Assembly (NCBI GenBank): GCA_020161845.1
Contig: JAIUNK010000022.1
Span: forward strand, 1 to 64,000
Length of the DNA stretch: 64,000 nt
From: Actinomycetota bacterium
Lineage (GTDB): Bacteria > Actinomycetota > Actinomycetes > Actinomycetales > Dermatophilaceae
Reading direction: 5' to 3'
The notes beneath the pieces were generated by a model. The model saw only the letters and a list, made by a program, of their open reading frames with translations. It made no database searches and was not told the DNA's origin. This document shows, in pieces, positions 1-8,168 of the stretch. Every line of letters begins with the position of its first letter. The stretch's first letter is position 1. The translations under genes were made by a program, and so were the position numbers.

Positions 1-75
1 CCTCACCCGGCGGGCGGTCGCTCGCCGGCAACTACGGGTGCCTTCACCTCATCACGTTCTCAGCGTCGATACAAC

Positions 76-2343
76 GTGTTCTCACCCTCGGCGAGCCGGT
101 GGGACGTGGCGGCGGTGGCCCTGGCCGCCACCGGCATGCTCAACCCCGGCGCAGCGGTCGCCGCCCCCGTCGCCCCTAGCGACCCCGAGACCACCGGCGC
201 GCGCCAGGACGATTTCTCGCACCCGGCCGGCGAGCGGCAGCGGGCGATCACCCAGGCGGCGATGGACCAGCTCGCCGCGGGCAAGGCCAAGGTGACCACC
301 AATGCCAAGGGCAAGCGGGTCATCGAGGTCGCCAAGGGCAAGTACGTCAACTACGACGTCAACCGCAAGGAAGCGGTCCTGACGCTGCTGGTGGAGTTCG
401 GCACCCAGACGTGCAGCCCGCAGGGCGGTACGCCGGGGCCGCTACACAACCAGATCCCGCAGCCCGACCGGGCCAACGACAACTCCACGATCTGGCAGGC
501 CGACTACAACCGCGAGCACTACCTGAACTTGATGTTCGGCGCGACCAACTCGTTCAAGGACTTCTACCTCAAGCAGTCGCTGGGCCGGTTCGAGGCGTCC
601 GGTGACGTCAGCAACTGGGTGAAGCTGCCCTACAACGAGGCCTGCTATGGCCACAACCCGACCGACGGCGACGGCACCTCCGAGGGCTCGCAGTACTGGC
701 AGTACGTCAAGGACTCCGTGACGGCCTGGTACGACGCGCAGCGCGCGGCCGGCGAGAGCGAGGCCGACATCAAGGCCTACCTGAGCCAGTTCGACAAGGT
801 CGACCGCTACGACTACAACGACAACGGCGACTTCAACGAGCCGGACGGCTACGTCGACCACATCCAGATCATCCACGCCGGCGAGGGTGAGGAGGCCGGC
901 GGCGGCGCGCAGGGCGAGGACGCCATCTGGAGTCACCGCTGGTATGCCTATCCCACCGACCAGGGCAACACCGGGCCGGCGATCAACAAGCTCGGGGGCA
1001 CCCCGATCGGCGGCTCCGGTATCTGGGTCGGCGACTACACCACCGAGCCGGAGAACGGCGGGCTGGGGGTCTTCACCCACGAGTTCGGCCACGACCTGGG
1101 CCTGCCGGACATGTACGACACCGCCGGCGGCGACAACGGCACCGGCTTCTGGACGCTGATGAGCGCGGGCTCCTGGCTCAACAACGGCACCGTCGACATC
1201 GGCAGCGAGCCGGGCTACATGGGGCCGTGGGAGAAGATCTTCCTCGGCTGGACCGACGTGCGCACGATCCAATACGGCCAGGACACCAAGCTCAAGCTGG
1301 GCCCCGCGGATCGGGACGCCAAGCAGAACCCGCAGACACTGCTGGTCAATCTGCCCCGCAAGACGGTCTCGATCAGCTACCCCACGCCGCACAGCGGGAC
1401 GATGGAGTGGTGGAGCGGCACTGGGGACAACGTCAACAACACCCTGACCCGCAGCATCAACCTCACCGGGAAGTCCTCGGCCACGGTGTCGGCCTGGGTG
1501 GCCAACCAGACCGAGGCCGAATACGACTACCTCTACGCGGAGGTCTCCACCGACGGGGCCACCTGGACCAAGGTGAGCCCGGATCTGGACGGCGTCTCCG
1601 ACTGGCGCGAGGTGACCTGGGACCTGTCGGCCTACGCGGGTCGCCAGATCAGCTTCCGGTTCCGCTACGCCACCGACGGCGGGGTCTCGCTGCCAGGCGG
1701 TTTCTACGACGACATCGTGGTCACGGCCGACGGCGCGACGCTGTTCAACGACAACGTCGAGAGCGGGGACAACGGCTGGGTCGCCAAGGGCTTCACACGG
1801 ATCAACGGCACGGTGACCAAGGACTACGCGCAGTACTACTTGGCCGAGAACCGCGTCTACTCCGGCTACGACGCCTACCTCAAGACCGGCCCGTACAACT
1901 TCGGCTGGGCGGACACCCGACCCGACTGGGTGGAGCGGTTCCCCTATCAGAACGGTCTGCTGGTCTGGTTCTGCGACTCCTCGCAGAAGGACAACAACAC
2001 CCGGGTGCACCCGGGCTACGGGCGCGCCCTGCCGGTGGACGCGCGGCCCACGCCGATCGTCTTCCCCGACGGCAGGCTGCTGGGCAACCGGCGCCAGCCG
2101 TTCGACGCGACCTTCGGGCTGGAGCGGACCGACCCGGTGACGTTCCACCGCAACGGCACGGCCGTGGCGGTGCCCGCGCAGGAGCCGATCCCGCGCTTCG
2201 ATGACACCGACCCAAATCGCTATTGGAGCGCGGCGAACCCGATGGGCTCGACGAAGGTCGCCGGTTCCGGCACGACGATCACCGTGCAGAGCGACTCCAA
2301 GCAGGGCAACGAGATGCAGATCCAGGTGGGCTTCACCAAGTGA
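76..2343 (+). CDS. Secreted M6 family (immune inhibitor A-like) zinc metallopeptidase
   Basis: Extracellular zinc endopeptidase of the M6 family, which degrades proteins outside the cell. The zinc motif HEFGHDLGLPD is at residues 335-345 (His335, Glu336, His339, Asp345), matching HExxHxxGxxD. A hydrophobic N-terminal stretch ending in AVAAPVAPS looks like a signal peptide. About 400 residues of Gly/Asp/Asn-rich, probably beta-rich sequence follow the catalytic core, as in immune inhibitor A; no membrane anchor is visible. The GTG at 76 gives 755 residues, but the frame is open to the left edge of the window and the codons just upstream encode Arg-rich sequence typical of a signal-peptide n-region, so the true start may lie outside. 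It reads toward glnA2 but appears functionally unrelated. Family call sure; start uncertain. Confidence 0.88.
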   Translation: MFSPSASRWDVAAVALAATGMLNPGAAVAAPVAPSDPETTGARQDDFSHPAGERQRAITQAAMDQLAAGKAKVTTNAKGKRVIEVAKGKYVNYDVNRKEAVLTLLVEFGTQTCSPQGGTPGPLHNQIPQPDRANDNSTIWQADYNREHYLNLMFGATNSFKDFYLKQSLGRFEASGDVSNWVKLPYNEACYGHNPTDGDGTSEGSQYWQYVKDSVTAWYDAQRAAGESEADIKAYLSQFDKVDRYDYNDNGDFNEPDGYVDHIQIIHAGEGEEAGGGAQGEDAIWSHRWYAYPTDQGNTGPAINKLGGTPIGGSGIWVGDYTTEPENGGLGVFTHEFGHDLGLPDMYDTAGGDNGTGFWTLMSAGSWLNNGTVDIGSEPGYMGPWEKIFLGWTDVRTIQYGQDTKLKLGPADRDAKQNPQTLLVNLPRKTVSISYPTPHSGTMEWWSGTGDNVNNTLTRSINLTGKSSATVSAWVANQTEAEYDYLYAEVSTDGATWTKVSPDLDGVSDWREVTWDLSAYAGRQISFRFRYATDGGVSLPGGFYDDIVVTADGATLFNDNVESGDNGWVAKGFTRINGTVTKDYAQYYLAENRVYSGYDAYLKTGPYNFGWADTRPDWVERFPYQNGLLVWFCDSSQKDNNTRVHPGYGRALPVDARPTPIVFPDGRLLGNRRQPFDATFGLERTDPVTFHRNGTAVAVPAQEPIPRFDDTDPNRYWSAANPMGSTKVAGSGTTITVQSDSKQGNEMQIQVGFTK

Positions 2344-2437
2344 GGCACCGCTGAGCGCACCAACCCCGGGCGGGGTCGGCGGAGGAATCCGTCGGCCCCG
2401 CTCTGGCGTCGCGGCTTCGTCGTACGCCGTGGGCCGT

Positions 2438-2453
2438 GAAACACCAGCGTCAC
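2438..2453 (+). promoter_or_regulatory. Candidate half GlnR box upstream of glnA2
   Basis: GAAAC, six bases, then GTCAC. This is the b-site/a-site step of the actinobacterial GlnR box (GTnAC-n6-GAAAC repeated). It lies 22 bp before the glnA2 start codon. The flanking half-sites expected for a full box are not present, so binding is less certain than at glnA1. Confidence 0.35.
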
Positions 2454-2475
2454 AAAGGTGCGGCAGGATCGGGGC

Positions 2476-3813
2476 ATGGATCGTCAGGAGGAGTTTGTCC
2501 TGCGCACCCTCGAGGAGCGCGACATCCGGTTCGTGCGGCTCTGGTTCACGGACGTGTTGGGCACCCTGAAGTCGGTGGCGGTGGCGCCCGCCGAGCTGGA
2601 GGGCGCCTTCGAGGAGGGGCTGGGCTTCGACGGCAGCGCCATCCAGGGGTTCGCCCGGGTGACCGAGTCGGACATGCTCGTCAAGCCGGACCCCAGCACG
2701 TTCCAGATCCTGCCCTGGCGGGACAGCCCGCCCGGGACCGCGCGGATGTTCTGCGACGTGCTGCTGCCGGACGGCTCGCCGAGCCTGGCCGACCCGCGCT
2801 ATGTGCTGCGCCGGACCCTGTCCAAGGCCGCCGACATGGGGTTCAGCTTCTACACCCATCCCGAGATCGAGTTCTTCCTGTTCCGCCAAGGCTGGTCTGA
2901 GGGGACGGAGCCCACCCCGATCGACTCGGCCGGCTATTTCGACCACTCGGCCCACGCCGCCGGGCAGGACTTCCGGCGCCGCGCCATCACGATGCTGGAG
3001 TCGATGGGCATCTCGGTCGAGTTCAGCCACCACGAGGGGGGCCCCGGCCAGCAGGAGATCGACCTGCGCTATGCCGATGCGCTCTCCACCGCCGACAACA
3101 TCATGACGTTCCGCACGGTCATCAAGGAGGTCGCCCTGGAGCAGGGCGTCTTCGCCTCGTTCATGCCCAAGCCGCTGCAGGGCCACCCCGGATCCGGGAT
3201 GCACACCCATCTGTCGTTGTTCGAGGGCGACAAGAACGTCTTCTACGAGGCGGGGTCCCGCTACCAGCTGTCCAAGGTGGCGCGGCAGTTCATCGCGGGG
3301 ATCCTGCGGCACGGCGCCGAGCTCACGGCGGTCACCAACCAGTGGGTCAACAGCTACAAGCGGTTGTGGGCCGGCGACGAGGCCCCGGCGTACGTCTGCT
3401 GGGGCCACAACAACGGCTCCGCGATGGTGCGGGTGCCGATGTACAAGCCCCTCAAGGGCAACAGCACCCGCGTCGAGGTGCGCTCGCTGGATCCCGCGTG
3501 CAATCCCTATCTGGCCTACGCCGTGCTGTTGGCGGCGGGACTGCGCGGGATCGAGCAGGAATACGAGCTCGTCGACGAGACCGAGGACGACGTGTGGAGC
3601 CTGACCCCGGCGGAGCGGGCCGCGCTGGGGATCGAACCGCTGCCGAGTTCCCTGCACTCGGCGATCACCGTGATGGCTCGCAGCGAACTGGTCGCCGAAA
3701 CCCTGGGGGAGCAGATCTTCGACGTCTTCCTGCGCAACAAGCAGGCCGAGTGGGACGAATACCGGGCGCAGGTCACTCCGCTGGAGCTGCGGCGCCTGCT
3801 GCCGAACCTGTGA
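2476..3813 (+). CDS. glnA2: Type I glutamine synthetase-like enzyme GlnA2
   Basis: Member of the glutamine synthetase I family (445 residues), cytoplasmic. It has the beta-Grasp N-terminal domain (LWFTDVLGTLKSV, GLGFDGSAIQGF) and the catalytic domain with EIEFFLF, HHEGGPGQQEID and KPLQGHPGSGMH blocks. The place of the adenylylation tyrosine (LYxLPPEE in GlnA1) reads DVWSLTPAE with Trp374, so GlnE should not control this enzyme by AMP transfer. Position directly before glnE matches the glnE-glnA2 linkage of mycobacteria and streptomycetes. Streptomyces GlnA2/GlnA3 paralogues act on polyamines rather than, or besides, ammonia; which applies here cannot be told from sequence. Start chosen at the ATG at 2476; an upstream GTG at 2458 gives a longer N-terminus that does not match the family. 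Confidence 0.9.
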   Translation: MDRQEEFVLRTLEERDIRFVRLWFTDVLGTLKSVAVAPAELEGAFEEGLGFDGSAIQGFARVTESDMLVKPDPSTFQILPWRDSPPGTARMFCDVLLPDGSPSLADPRYVLRRTLSKAADMGFSFYTHPEIEFFLFRQGWSEGTEPTPIDSAGYFDHSAHAAGQDFRRRAITMLESMGISVEFSHHEGGPGQQEIDLRYADALSTADNIMTFRTVIKEVALEQGVFASFMPKPLQGHPGSGMHTHLSLFEGDKNVFYEAGSRYQLSKVARQFIAGILRHGAELTAVTNQWVNSYKRLWAGDEAPAYVCWGHNNGSAMVRVPMYKPLKGNSTRVEVRSLDPACNPYLAYAVLLAAGLRGIEQEYELVDETEDDVWSLTPAERAALGIEPLPSSLHSAITVMARSELVAETLGEQIFDVFLRNKQAEWDEYRAQVTPLELRRLLPNL

Positions 3814-3829
3814 CCCGGGGGGCCCGCTG

Positions 3830-6800
3830 ATGGTCGAACGCCAGGAGTCCGCGACCGCCCTGCTGGCCCGGATCGGCTTCCACGACTCGCGCCGGGTCGC
3901 CCGGCTGCTGGAGTCGCCGGTGCTGGCCGGACTCATCGCGCTGCCCTCGGACGACACCGGCCTGCTGCGGGCGTTGGGCCACACCGCCGACCCCGATGCC
4001 GCCGTGCTGGCGCTGGTCAAGCTGTTGGAGGGCGCGTCGGGGGCGGGCCACCACGGGCCCGGCGTGCACCGCGAGGACGAGCTGCGGGCGGTGCTCGCCG
4101 CCCACAGCGAGCGCCGCGACCGGCTGCTCGGCGTGCTCGGAGCCTCCACCGCGCTGGCCGATCACCTGGCCGCGCACCCGGGCCACTGGGTGGCCGCCGC
4201 GGACGCCGAGCCCGCCTCGGCGGCCGATCGCGCGGCCCGGCTGGTCGCCGCCGTGGGGGCGCCGCGGCGCGGCGACCGGCACCCGTACGACGCCCTGCGG
4301 GTCGCCTACCGCGAGCAGATGCTCGGCATCACGGCCCTGGACATCGTCGCCGTCGACCCCAGCGCGTCGTTCGCGGGCACCGCCGGGGCGCTCGCCGATC
4401 TGGCCGCCGCGGCCCTGGAGGCGGCGCTGGCCATCGCCCGGGAGGAGCACCCGGAGGCCGCGATCGCCCGGCTGGCCGTGATCGGGATGGGCAAGTGCGG
4501 GGGCAGCGAGCTCAACTACGTCTCCGACGTCGATGTGATCTTCGTGGCCGAGCCCGTCGAGGGCGGCGCGGAGGACGCGGCGATCACGGCGGCGACCCAA
4601 CTGGCCTCGACGCTGATGAAGGCGTGCTCGGCGGCGACCGCGGAGGGCACCCTCTGGCAGGTCGATCCCGCGCTGCGGCCGGAGGGCAAGCAGGGGCCGC
4701 TGGTGCGGACCGTGGCCAGCCACCGGCAGTACTACCAGCGCTGGGCCAAGACGTGGGAGTTCCAGGCGTTGCTCAAGGCCCGTCCCGTCGCGGGGGACGC
4801 CGATCTCGGGGCGGCCTATCTGGACGTGGTGCAACCGATGGTCTGGCAGGCCGCCTCCCGGGATCACTTCGTCGAGGACGTGCAGGCCATGCGCCGGCGG
4901 GTCGAGGCGCACGTGCCCGCCGGTGAGGCGAAGCGGCAGCTCAAGCTCGGGCCCGGCGGGCTGCGCGACATCGAGTTCTCCGTGCAGCTGCTGCAGCTGG
5001 TGCACGGGCGCACCGACGACGCGCTACGGTCGGGCACCACGCTGGAGGCGCTGCGGGCGCTCTCGCGCGGTGGCTACGTCGGCCGGGACGACGCGGCCCG
5101 CCTCGATGCGGCGTACCGCTTCCTGCGCAGCCTCGAGCACCGCATCCAGCTGCACAAGATGCGTCGCACCCACCTCATGCCGACCAGCGACGCGGACCTG
5201 CGCCGCCTGGGGCGGGCGATGAACCTGCGCACCGACCCGGCGCGGGAGGTGATCGCGGCCTGGCAGGACGAGGCCCGCGAGGTCCGCCGGATCCACGAGA
5301 AGCTGTTCTACCGGCCGCTGCTGGCCGCCGCCGCGAAGCTGTCGAACGACGACGTCCGGCTCACCGCGCAGGCGGCGCGAGAACGCCTCAAGGCGCTCGG
5401 GTTCCGCGACCCCGCCGGAGCGATGCGTCACCTGGAGGCGCTCACCAGCGGCGTGAGCCGGACCGCGGCCATTCACCGGCAGCTGCTGCCGGTGATGCTG
5501 GGCTGGTTCGCCGACGAGGCGGATCCCGACGCGGGGCTGCTGGCCTACCGCAAGGTGAGCGAAACGCTCGGCGGCACGCCCTGGTACGCCAAGATGCTGC
5601 GCGACTCCGGGGAGGCGGCGGAGCGGCTGGCGCACGTGCTGGCGCGGTCCCGGTTCGCCGGCGACCTGCTGATGCGGATGCCGGACGCGGTGCAGCTGTT
5701 CGGTGAACCGGACGGGCTGGAGCCGCGCGGTCGGGAGCGGCTCATCGCCACGATGCGCTCGGCCATCGCCCGCAAGGACGCGGCGGACGAGGCGGTCGAG
5801 GCGGCTCGGGCGATCCGGCGGCTGGAGCTGTTCCGGATCGCGGTCGCCGACCTGGTCGGCGTCGTCGATGCCGACGCGGTCGGTCAGGCGTTGACCGACC
5901 TGGCCGAGGCGTTGATCGAGTCCTGCCTCTATATCGCGACCAAGCGGGTCGGTCTCGAGCGCGGCGCGCCGATCCCGGCGAACATCGCCATCATCGGGAT
6001 GGGCCGCTTCGGCGGCCGGGAGCTCGGCTACGCCTCCGACGCCGACGTTCTGATCGTCCACCAGCCCCACGACGGCGCCGCCGAGGCCGAGGCCGTCGAG
6101 GCGGTCACCGCGGTGGTCATCGAACTGCGTCGGCAACTCAAGCTCGCCGGACCCGACCCCCATCTCGACCTCGATGCCGACCTGCGGCCGGAGGGCAAGG
6201 CGGGGCCGCTGACGCGCACCCTGGAGGGTTACCTCGGCTACTACCAGCGGTGGGCGCAGACCTGGGAGTTCCACGCCCTGCTGCGGGCCCGCCCGATCGC
6301 GGGGGACGTCGCGCTGGGGGAGCGGTTCATCGCGGCGATCGACCCGCTGCGCTATCGCCCGGACGGCCTGACGGCCGCCCAGGAGAAGGACATTCGCCGG
6401 CTGAAGGCGCGGATGGAGTCCGAGCGGCTGCCGCGGGGCGCCGACCCCAAGACCCACGTGAAGCTGGGGCCGGGTGGACTGACCGATGTCGAGTGGACGG
6501 TTCAGCTGATCCAGTTGCGGCACGCGCACGCCGTACCGGCTCTGCGCACGACGCGCACCCTCGCCGCACTCGAGGCCGCGCAGGAGGCCGGTCTCGTCGA
6601 GGCATCCGACGCGCAGGTGCTCGCCCGGGCCTGGCTGTTCGCCTCGCGGCTGCGGGACGCGGGCATGCTGTGGCGGGGCCGGCTCGCCGACGTGATCCCC
6701 GGCGACGCCCGCGACCGGGAGGGCGTGGCCCGGATCCTCGGGCTGCACGCCCAACACGGCTACGAACTCGGCGAGGACTACCAACGCGCCGCTCGGCGGG

Positions 6801-6850
6801 CCCGGGTCGTCACGGAGCGGCTGTTCTACGGTCGCACGGAGAGCCGCTGA
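3830..6850 (+). CDS. glnE: Bifunctional glutamine synthetase adenylyltransferase/adenylyl-removing enzyme
   Basis: Controls glutamine synthetase by adding AMP to, or removing it from, a tyrosine near the active site. At 1006 residues it is full length. Two nucleotidyltransferase domains are seen, each with a G-G-x-E-L-x-Y-x-S-D-x-D motif: MGKCGGSELNYVSDVD near residue 225 (adenylyl-removing half) and MGRFGGRELGYASDAD near residue 725 (adenylyltransferase half). Both carry the paired aspartates that bind metal. Both halves also share a RPEGKxGPLxRT block and a KLGPGGLxDxE block, showing the ancient internal duplication. It starts 16 bp after glnA2, so the two are probably one transcript. The likely target is GlnA1 (glnA1 at 15397-16821), which keeps the tyrosine; GlnA2 does not. 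Confidence 0.96.
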   Translation: MVERQESATALLARIGFHDSRRVARLLESPVLAGLIALPSDDTGLLRALGHTADPDAAVLALVKLLEGASGAGHHGPGVHREDELRAVLAAHSERRDRLLGVLGASTALADHLAAHPGHWVAAADAEPASAADRAARLVAAVGAPRRGDRHPYDALRVAYREQMLGITALDIVAVDPSASFAGTAGALADLAAAALEAALAIAREEHPEAAIARLAVIGMGKCGGSELNYVSDVDVIFVAEPVEGGAEDAAITAATQLASTLMKACSAATAEGTLWQVDPALRPEGKQGPLVRTVASHRQYYQRWAKTWEFQALLKARPVAGDADLGAAYLDVVQPMVWQAASRDHFVEDVQAMRRRVEAHVPAGEAKRQLKLGPGGLRDIEFSVQLLQLVHGRTDDALRSGTTLEALRALSRGGYVGRDDAARLDAAYRFLRSLEHRIQLHKMRRTHLMPTSDADLRRLGRAMNLRTDPAREVIAAWQDEAREVRRIHEKLFYRPLLAAAAKLSNDDVRLTAQAARERLKALGFRDPAGAMRHLEALTSGVSRTAAIHRQLLPVMLGWFADEADPDAGLLAYRKVSETLGGTPWYAKMLRDSGEAAERLAHVLARSRFAGDLLMRMPDAVQLFGEPDGLEPRGRERLIATMRSAIARKDAADEAVEAARAIRRLELFRIAVADLVGVVDADAVGQALTDLAEALIESCLYIATKRVGLERGAPIPANIAIIGMGRFGGRELGYASDADVLIVHQPHDGAAEAEAVEAVTAVVIELRRQLKLAGPDPHLDLDADLRPEGKAGPLTRTLEGYLGYYQRWAQTWEFHALLRARPIAGDVALGERFIAAIDPLRYRPDGLTAAQEKDIRRLKARMESERLPRGADPKTHVKLGPGGLTDVEWTVQLIQLRHAHAVPALRTTRTLAALEAAQEAGLVEASDAQVLARAWLFASRLRDAGMLWRGRLADVIPGDARDREGVARILGLHAQHGYELGEDYQRAARRARVVTERLFYGRTESR

Positions 6851-6885
6851 CGGCGCGGGGTCGAATCGGTACGCTGAGGCGCCAA

Positions 6886-6891
6886 CGTAGG
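6886..6891 (+). promoter_or_regulatory. Candidate -10 element for devR
   Basis: TAGGCT, 48 bp before the devR start, in the 88-bp gap after glnE. Unlike the leaderless genes in this window, devR also has a Shine-Dalgarno-like CTGGAGG just before its ATG, so transcription would start near 6898 with a short leader. Confidence 0.4.
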
Positions 6892-6938
6892 CTGAGCAGT
6901 GGTCGCTGCGCCATGCGGCCGGGACCTGGAGGCATCCG

Positions 6939-7589
6939 ATGACCGTGCGCGTCTACCTGCTTGACGACCACGAAATCGTGCGTCGCGGACTGCGGGAGCT
7001 CCTGGAGCTGGAAGACGACATCGAGATCGTCGGTGAGTCCGGGTCGGCCGAGGAGGCCGAGCGGCGCATCCCGGCGCTGCGTCCCGACGTCGCGATCCTG
7101 GACGCCCGGCTGCCCGACGGGTCGGGCATCGAGGTGTGCCGACACGTCCGGGCCGTCGACCCCTCGATCGCCGGGCTGATCCTGACCTCGTTCGACGACG
7201 ACCGCGCCCTGGCGGCGGCGGTGCTGGCGGGGGCGGCCGGCTACCTGCTCAAGGACATTCACGGCTCCGACCTGGTCGCGGCGATCCGCTCGGTGGCGCG
7301 TGGCGAGCGCCTGCTCAATGAGGCCGACGTGACCGGCTTCCAGGAATCGGTCGCGCTGGGCACGACGACCGACCCGCGCCTGCGCAGCCTCACCCCGCAG
7401 GAGCGGCGGATCCTGCTGCACGTCGCCCAGGGTCTGACGAACCGGCAGATCGGCCAGGAGCTCTTCCTCGCCGAGAAGACCGTGAAGAACTACATCACCG
7501 CGGTGCTGGCCAAGCTGGGCATGGAACGCCGGACGCAGGCCGCCGTCTTCGCGGCGACGCATGCCGAGGAGTTGCAGGACCGGCCCTGA
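6939..7589 (+). CDS. devR: DevR/DosR-type NarL-family response regulator
   Basis: DNA-binding response regulator of 216 residues. The receiver domain (about 1-120) has acidic residues Asp9/Asp10, phosphoacceptor Asp55 in LDARLPDGSG and Lys in LLKDI. The C-terminal LuxR helix-turn-helix (about 145-210) reads TPQERRILLHVAQGLTNRQI followed by FLAEKTVKNYITAVLAKLGMERRTQAAVF. This C-terminal recognition region is nearly the same as in mycobacterial DevR/DosR, the regulator of the hypoxia/NO response. The partner kinase is encoded at 8169, with a universal stress protein between them, a typical DosR-regulon arrangement. A DevR-type box precedes the stress-protein gene. The starting ATG follows CTGGAGG. 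Function in oxygen/redox signalling is inferred from the family. Confidence 0.88.
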   Translation: MTVRVYLLDDHEIVRRGLRELLELEDDIEIVGESGSAEEAERRIPALRPDVAILDARLPDGSGIEVCRHVRAVDPSIAGLILTSFDDDRALAAAVLAGAAGYLLKDIHGSDLVAAIRSVARGERLLNEADVTGFQESVALGTTTDPRLRSLTPQERRILLHVAQGLTNRQIGQELFLAEKTVKNYITAVLAKLGMERRTQAAVFAATHAEELQDRP

Positions 7590-7649
7590 GCCCTCGGTGC
7601 CACACTGCGGCGCCGACCTGCCGCGGGCCGCACCGGCCGGGTCCGACAG

Positions 7650-7664
7650 GGGACCTACGGCCCT
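7650..7664 (+). promoter_or_regulatory. DevR/DosR-type box upstream of the universal stress protein gene
   Basis: GGGAC-CTAC-GGCCCT. It matches the inner arms of the DosR palindrome (GGGAC-n4-GTCCC) at nine of ten positions. If the downstream gene is leaderless with transcription starting at 7699, the box centre is at about -42, the usual position for an activator that touches RNA polymerase next to the -35 region. Confidence 0.6.
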
Positions 7665-7686
7665 GCCCGACCTCCAGGGCGAACCC

Positions 7687-7692
7687 AATCAT
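7687..7692 (+). promoter_or_regulatory. Candidate leaderless -10 element, universal stress protein gene
   Basis: AATCAT, six bases before the ATG at 7699. It is a weak hexamer, as expected for an activator-dependent promoter, and no Shine-Dalgarno sequence is present. Confidence 0.4.
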
Positions 7693-7698
7693 GGTCCC

Positions 7699-8139
7699 AT
7701 GACGACGACCAGGTGGCCGAGTCAGCCGGCTCGGCGCGTCCCGGTGGGGGACGTCGTCGCTGGTCTCGCCGGTGACGGCGCCGCCGGCTCGGTGGCGCGA
7801 GCCGCGGTCCGCGAAGCGGTCGCGCGCGGTGCCCGGGTCCGATTCCTGCAGGTCCTGCGTGGGGGACTGAGTGCCGACGAACGCGCCGCCTGCGACGAGG
7901 CCACCTTCACGGCGGCGTTGCGGGCTCTGCGGGAGGCGCCCCGCCTGGCGGTGACCTTCGAGGTCGTCGATGGCGATCCGGGCCCGACGTTCGTGCGCCG
8001 CAGCGAGGGGGCCAGCGTGCTCGTCGTCGCCCAGGACCAGCGCACCGAGACCGGCGTGGCCGGTTATTGCCTGTCCCACGCCAACTGCGACGTGTTGACC
8101 GTGCACCCCGACTCGGCGACGCCGCTGGCTAAAGCCTGA
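7699..8139 (+). CDS. Universal stress protein family (UspA-like), single domain
   Basis: A 146-residue protein with one USP-like alpha/beta domain. Visible are the opening region GDVVAGLAGDGAAGSVARAA (beta1, then the first helix), VRFLQVL (beta2), the mid-domain FEVVDGDPGPTFVRRSEGAS (where families usually have GDP...L...A) and the closing strand CDVLTVHP. The ATP-binding G-x2-G-x9-G(S/T) motif is not clear, so nucleotide binding is doubtful. Start is the ATG at 7699, six bases after a weak -10; an upstream in-frame ATG at 7561 lies inside devR and would place the DevR box in the coding region. Encoded between devR and devS, and preceded by a DevR-type box, it is a probable member of the local hypoxia/redox regulon. 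Confidence 0.7.
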   Translation: MTTTRWPSQPARRVPVGDVVAGLAGDGAAGSVARAAVREAVARGARVRFLQVLRGGLSADERAACDEATFTAALRALREAPRLAVTFEVVDGDPGPTFVRRSEGASVLVVAQDQRTETGVAGYCLSHANCDVLTVHPDSATPLAKA

Positions 8140-8155
8140 CCGCCGCGGGGGCGGC

Positions 8156-8161
8156 TACCAT
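8156..8161 (+). promoter_or_regulatory. Leaderless -10 element, devS
   Basis: TACCAT followed by seven bases and the GTG start at 8169. No Shine-Dalgarno sequence. Confidence 0.55.
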
Positions 8162-8168
8162 TCAAGCC

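Noticed and set aside
442-4149. Open frame of 1235 codons on the minus strand across the protease, glnA2 and the start of glnE
   Set aside because: It is antisense to three well-supported genes, is Arg/Gly/Ala/Val/Leu-rich without domains, and is the usual result of third-position GC bias.
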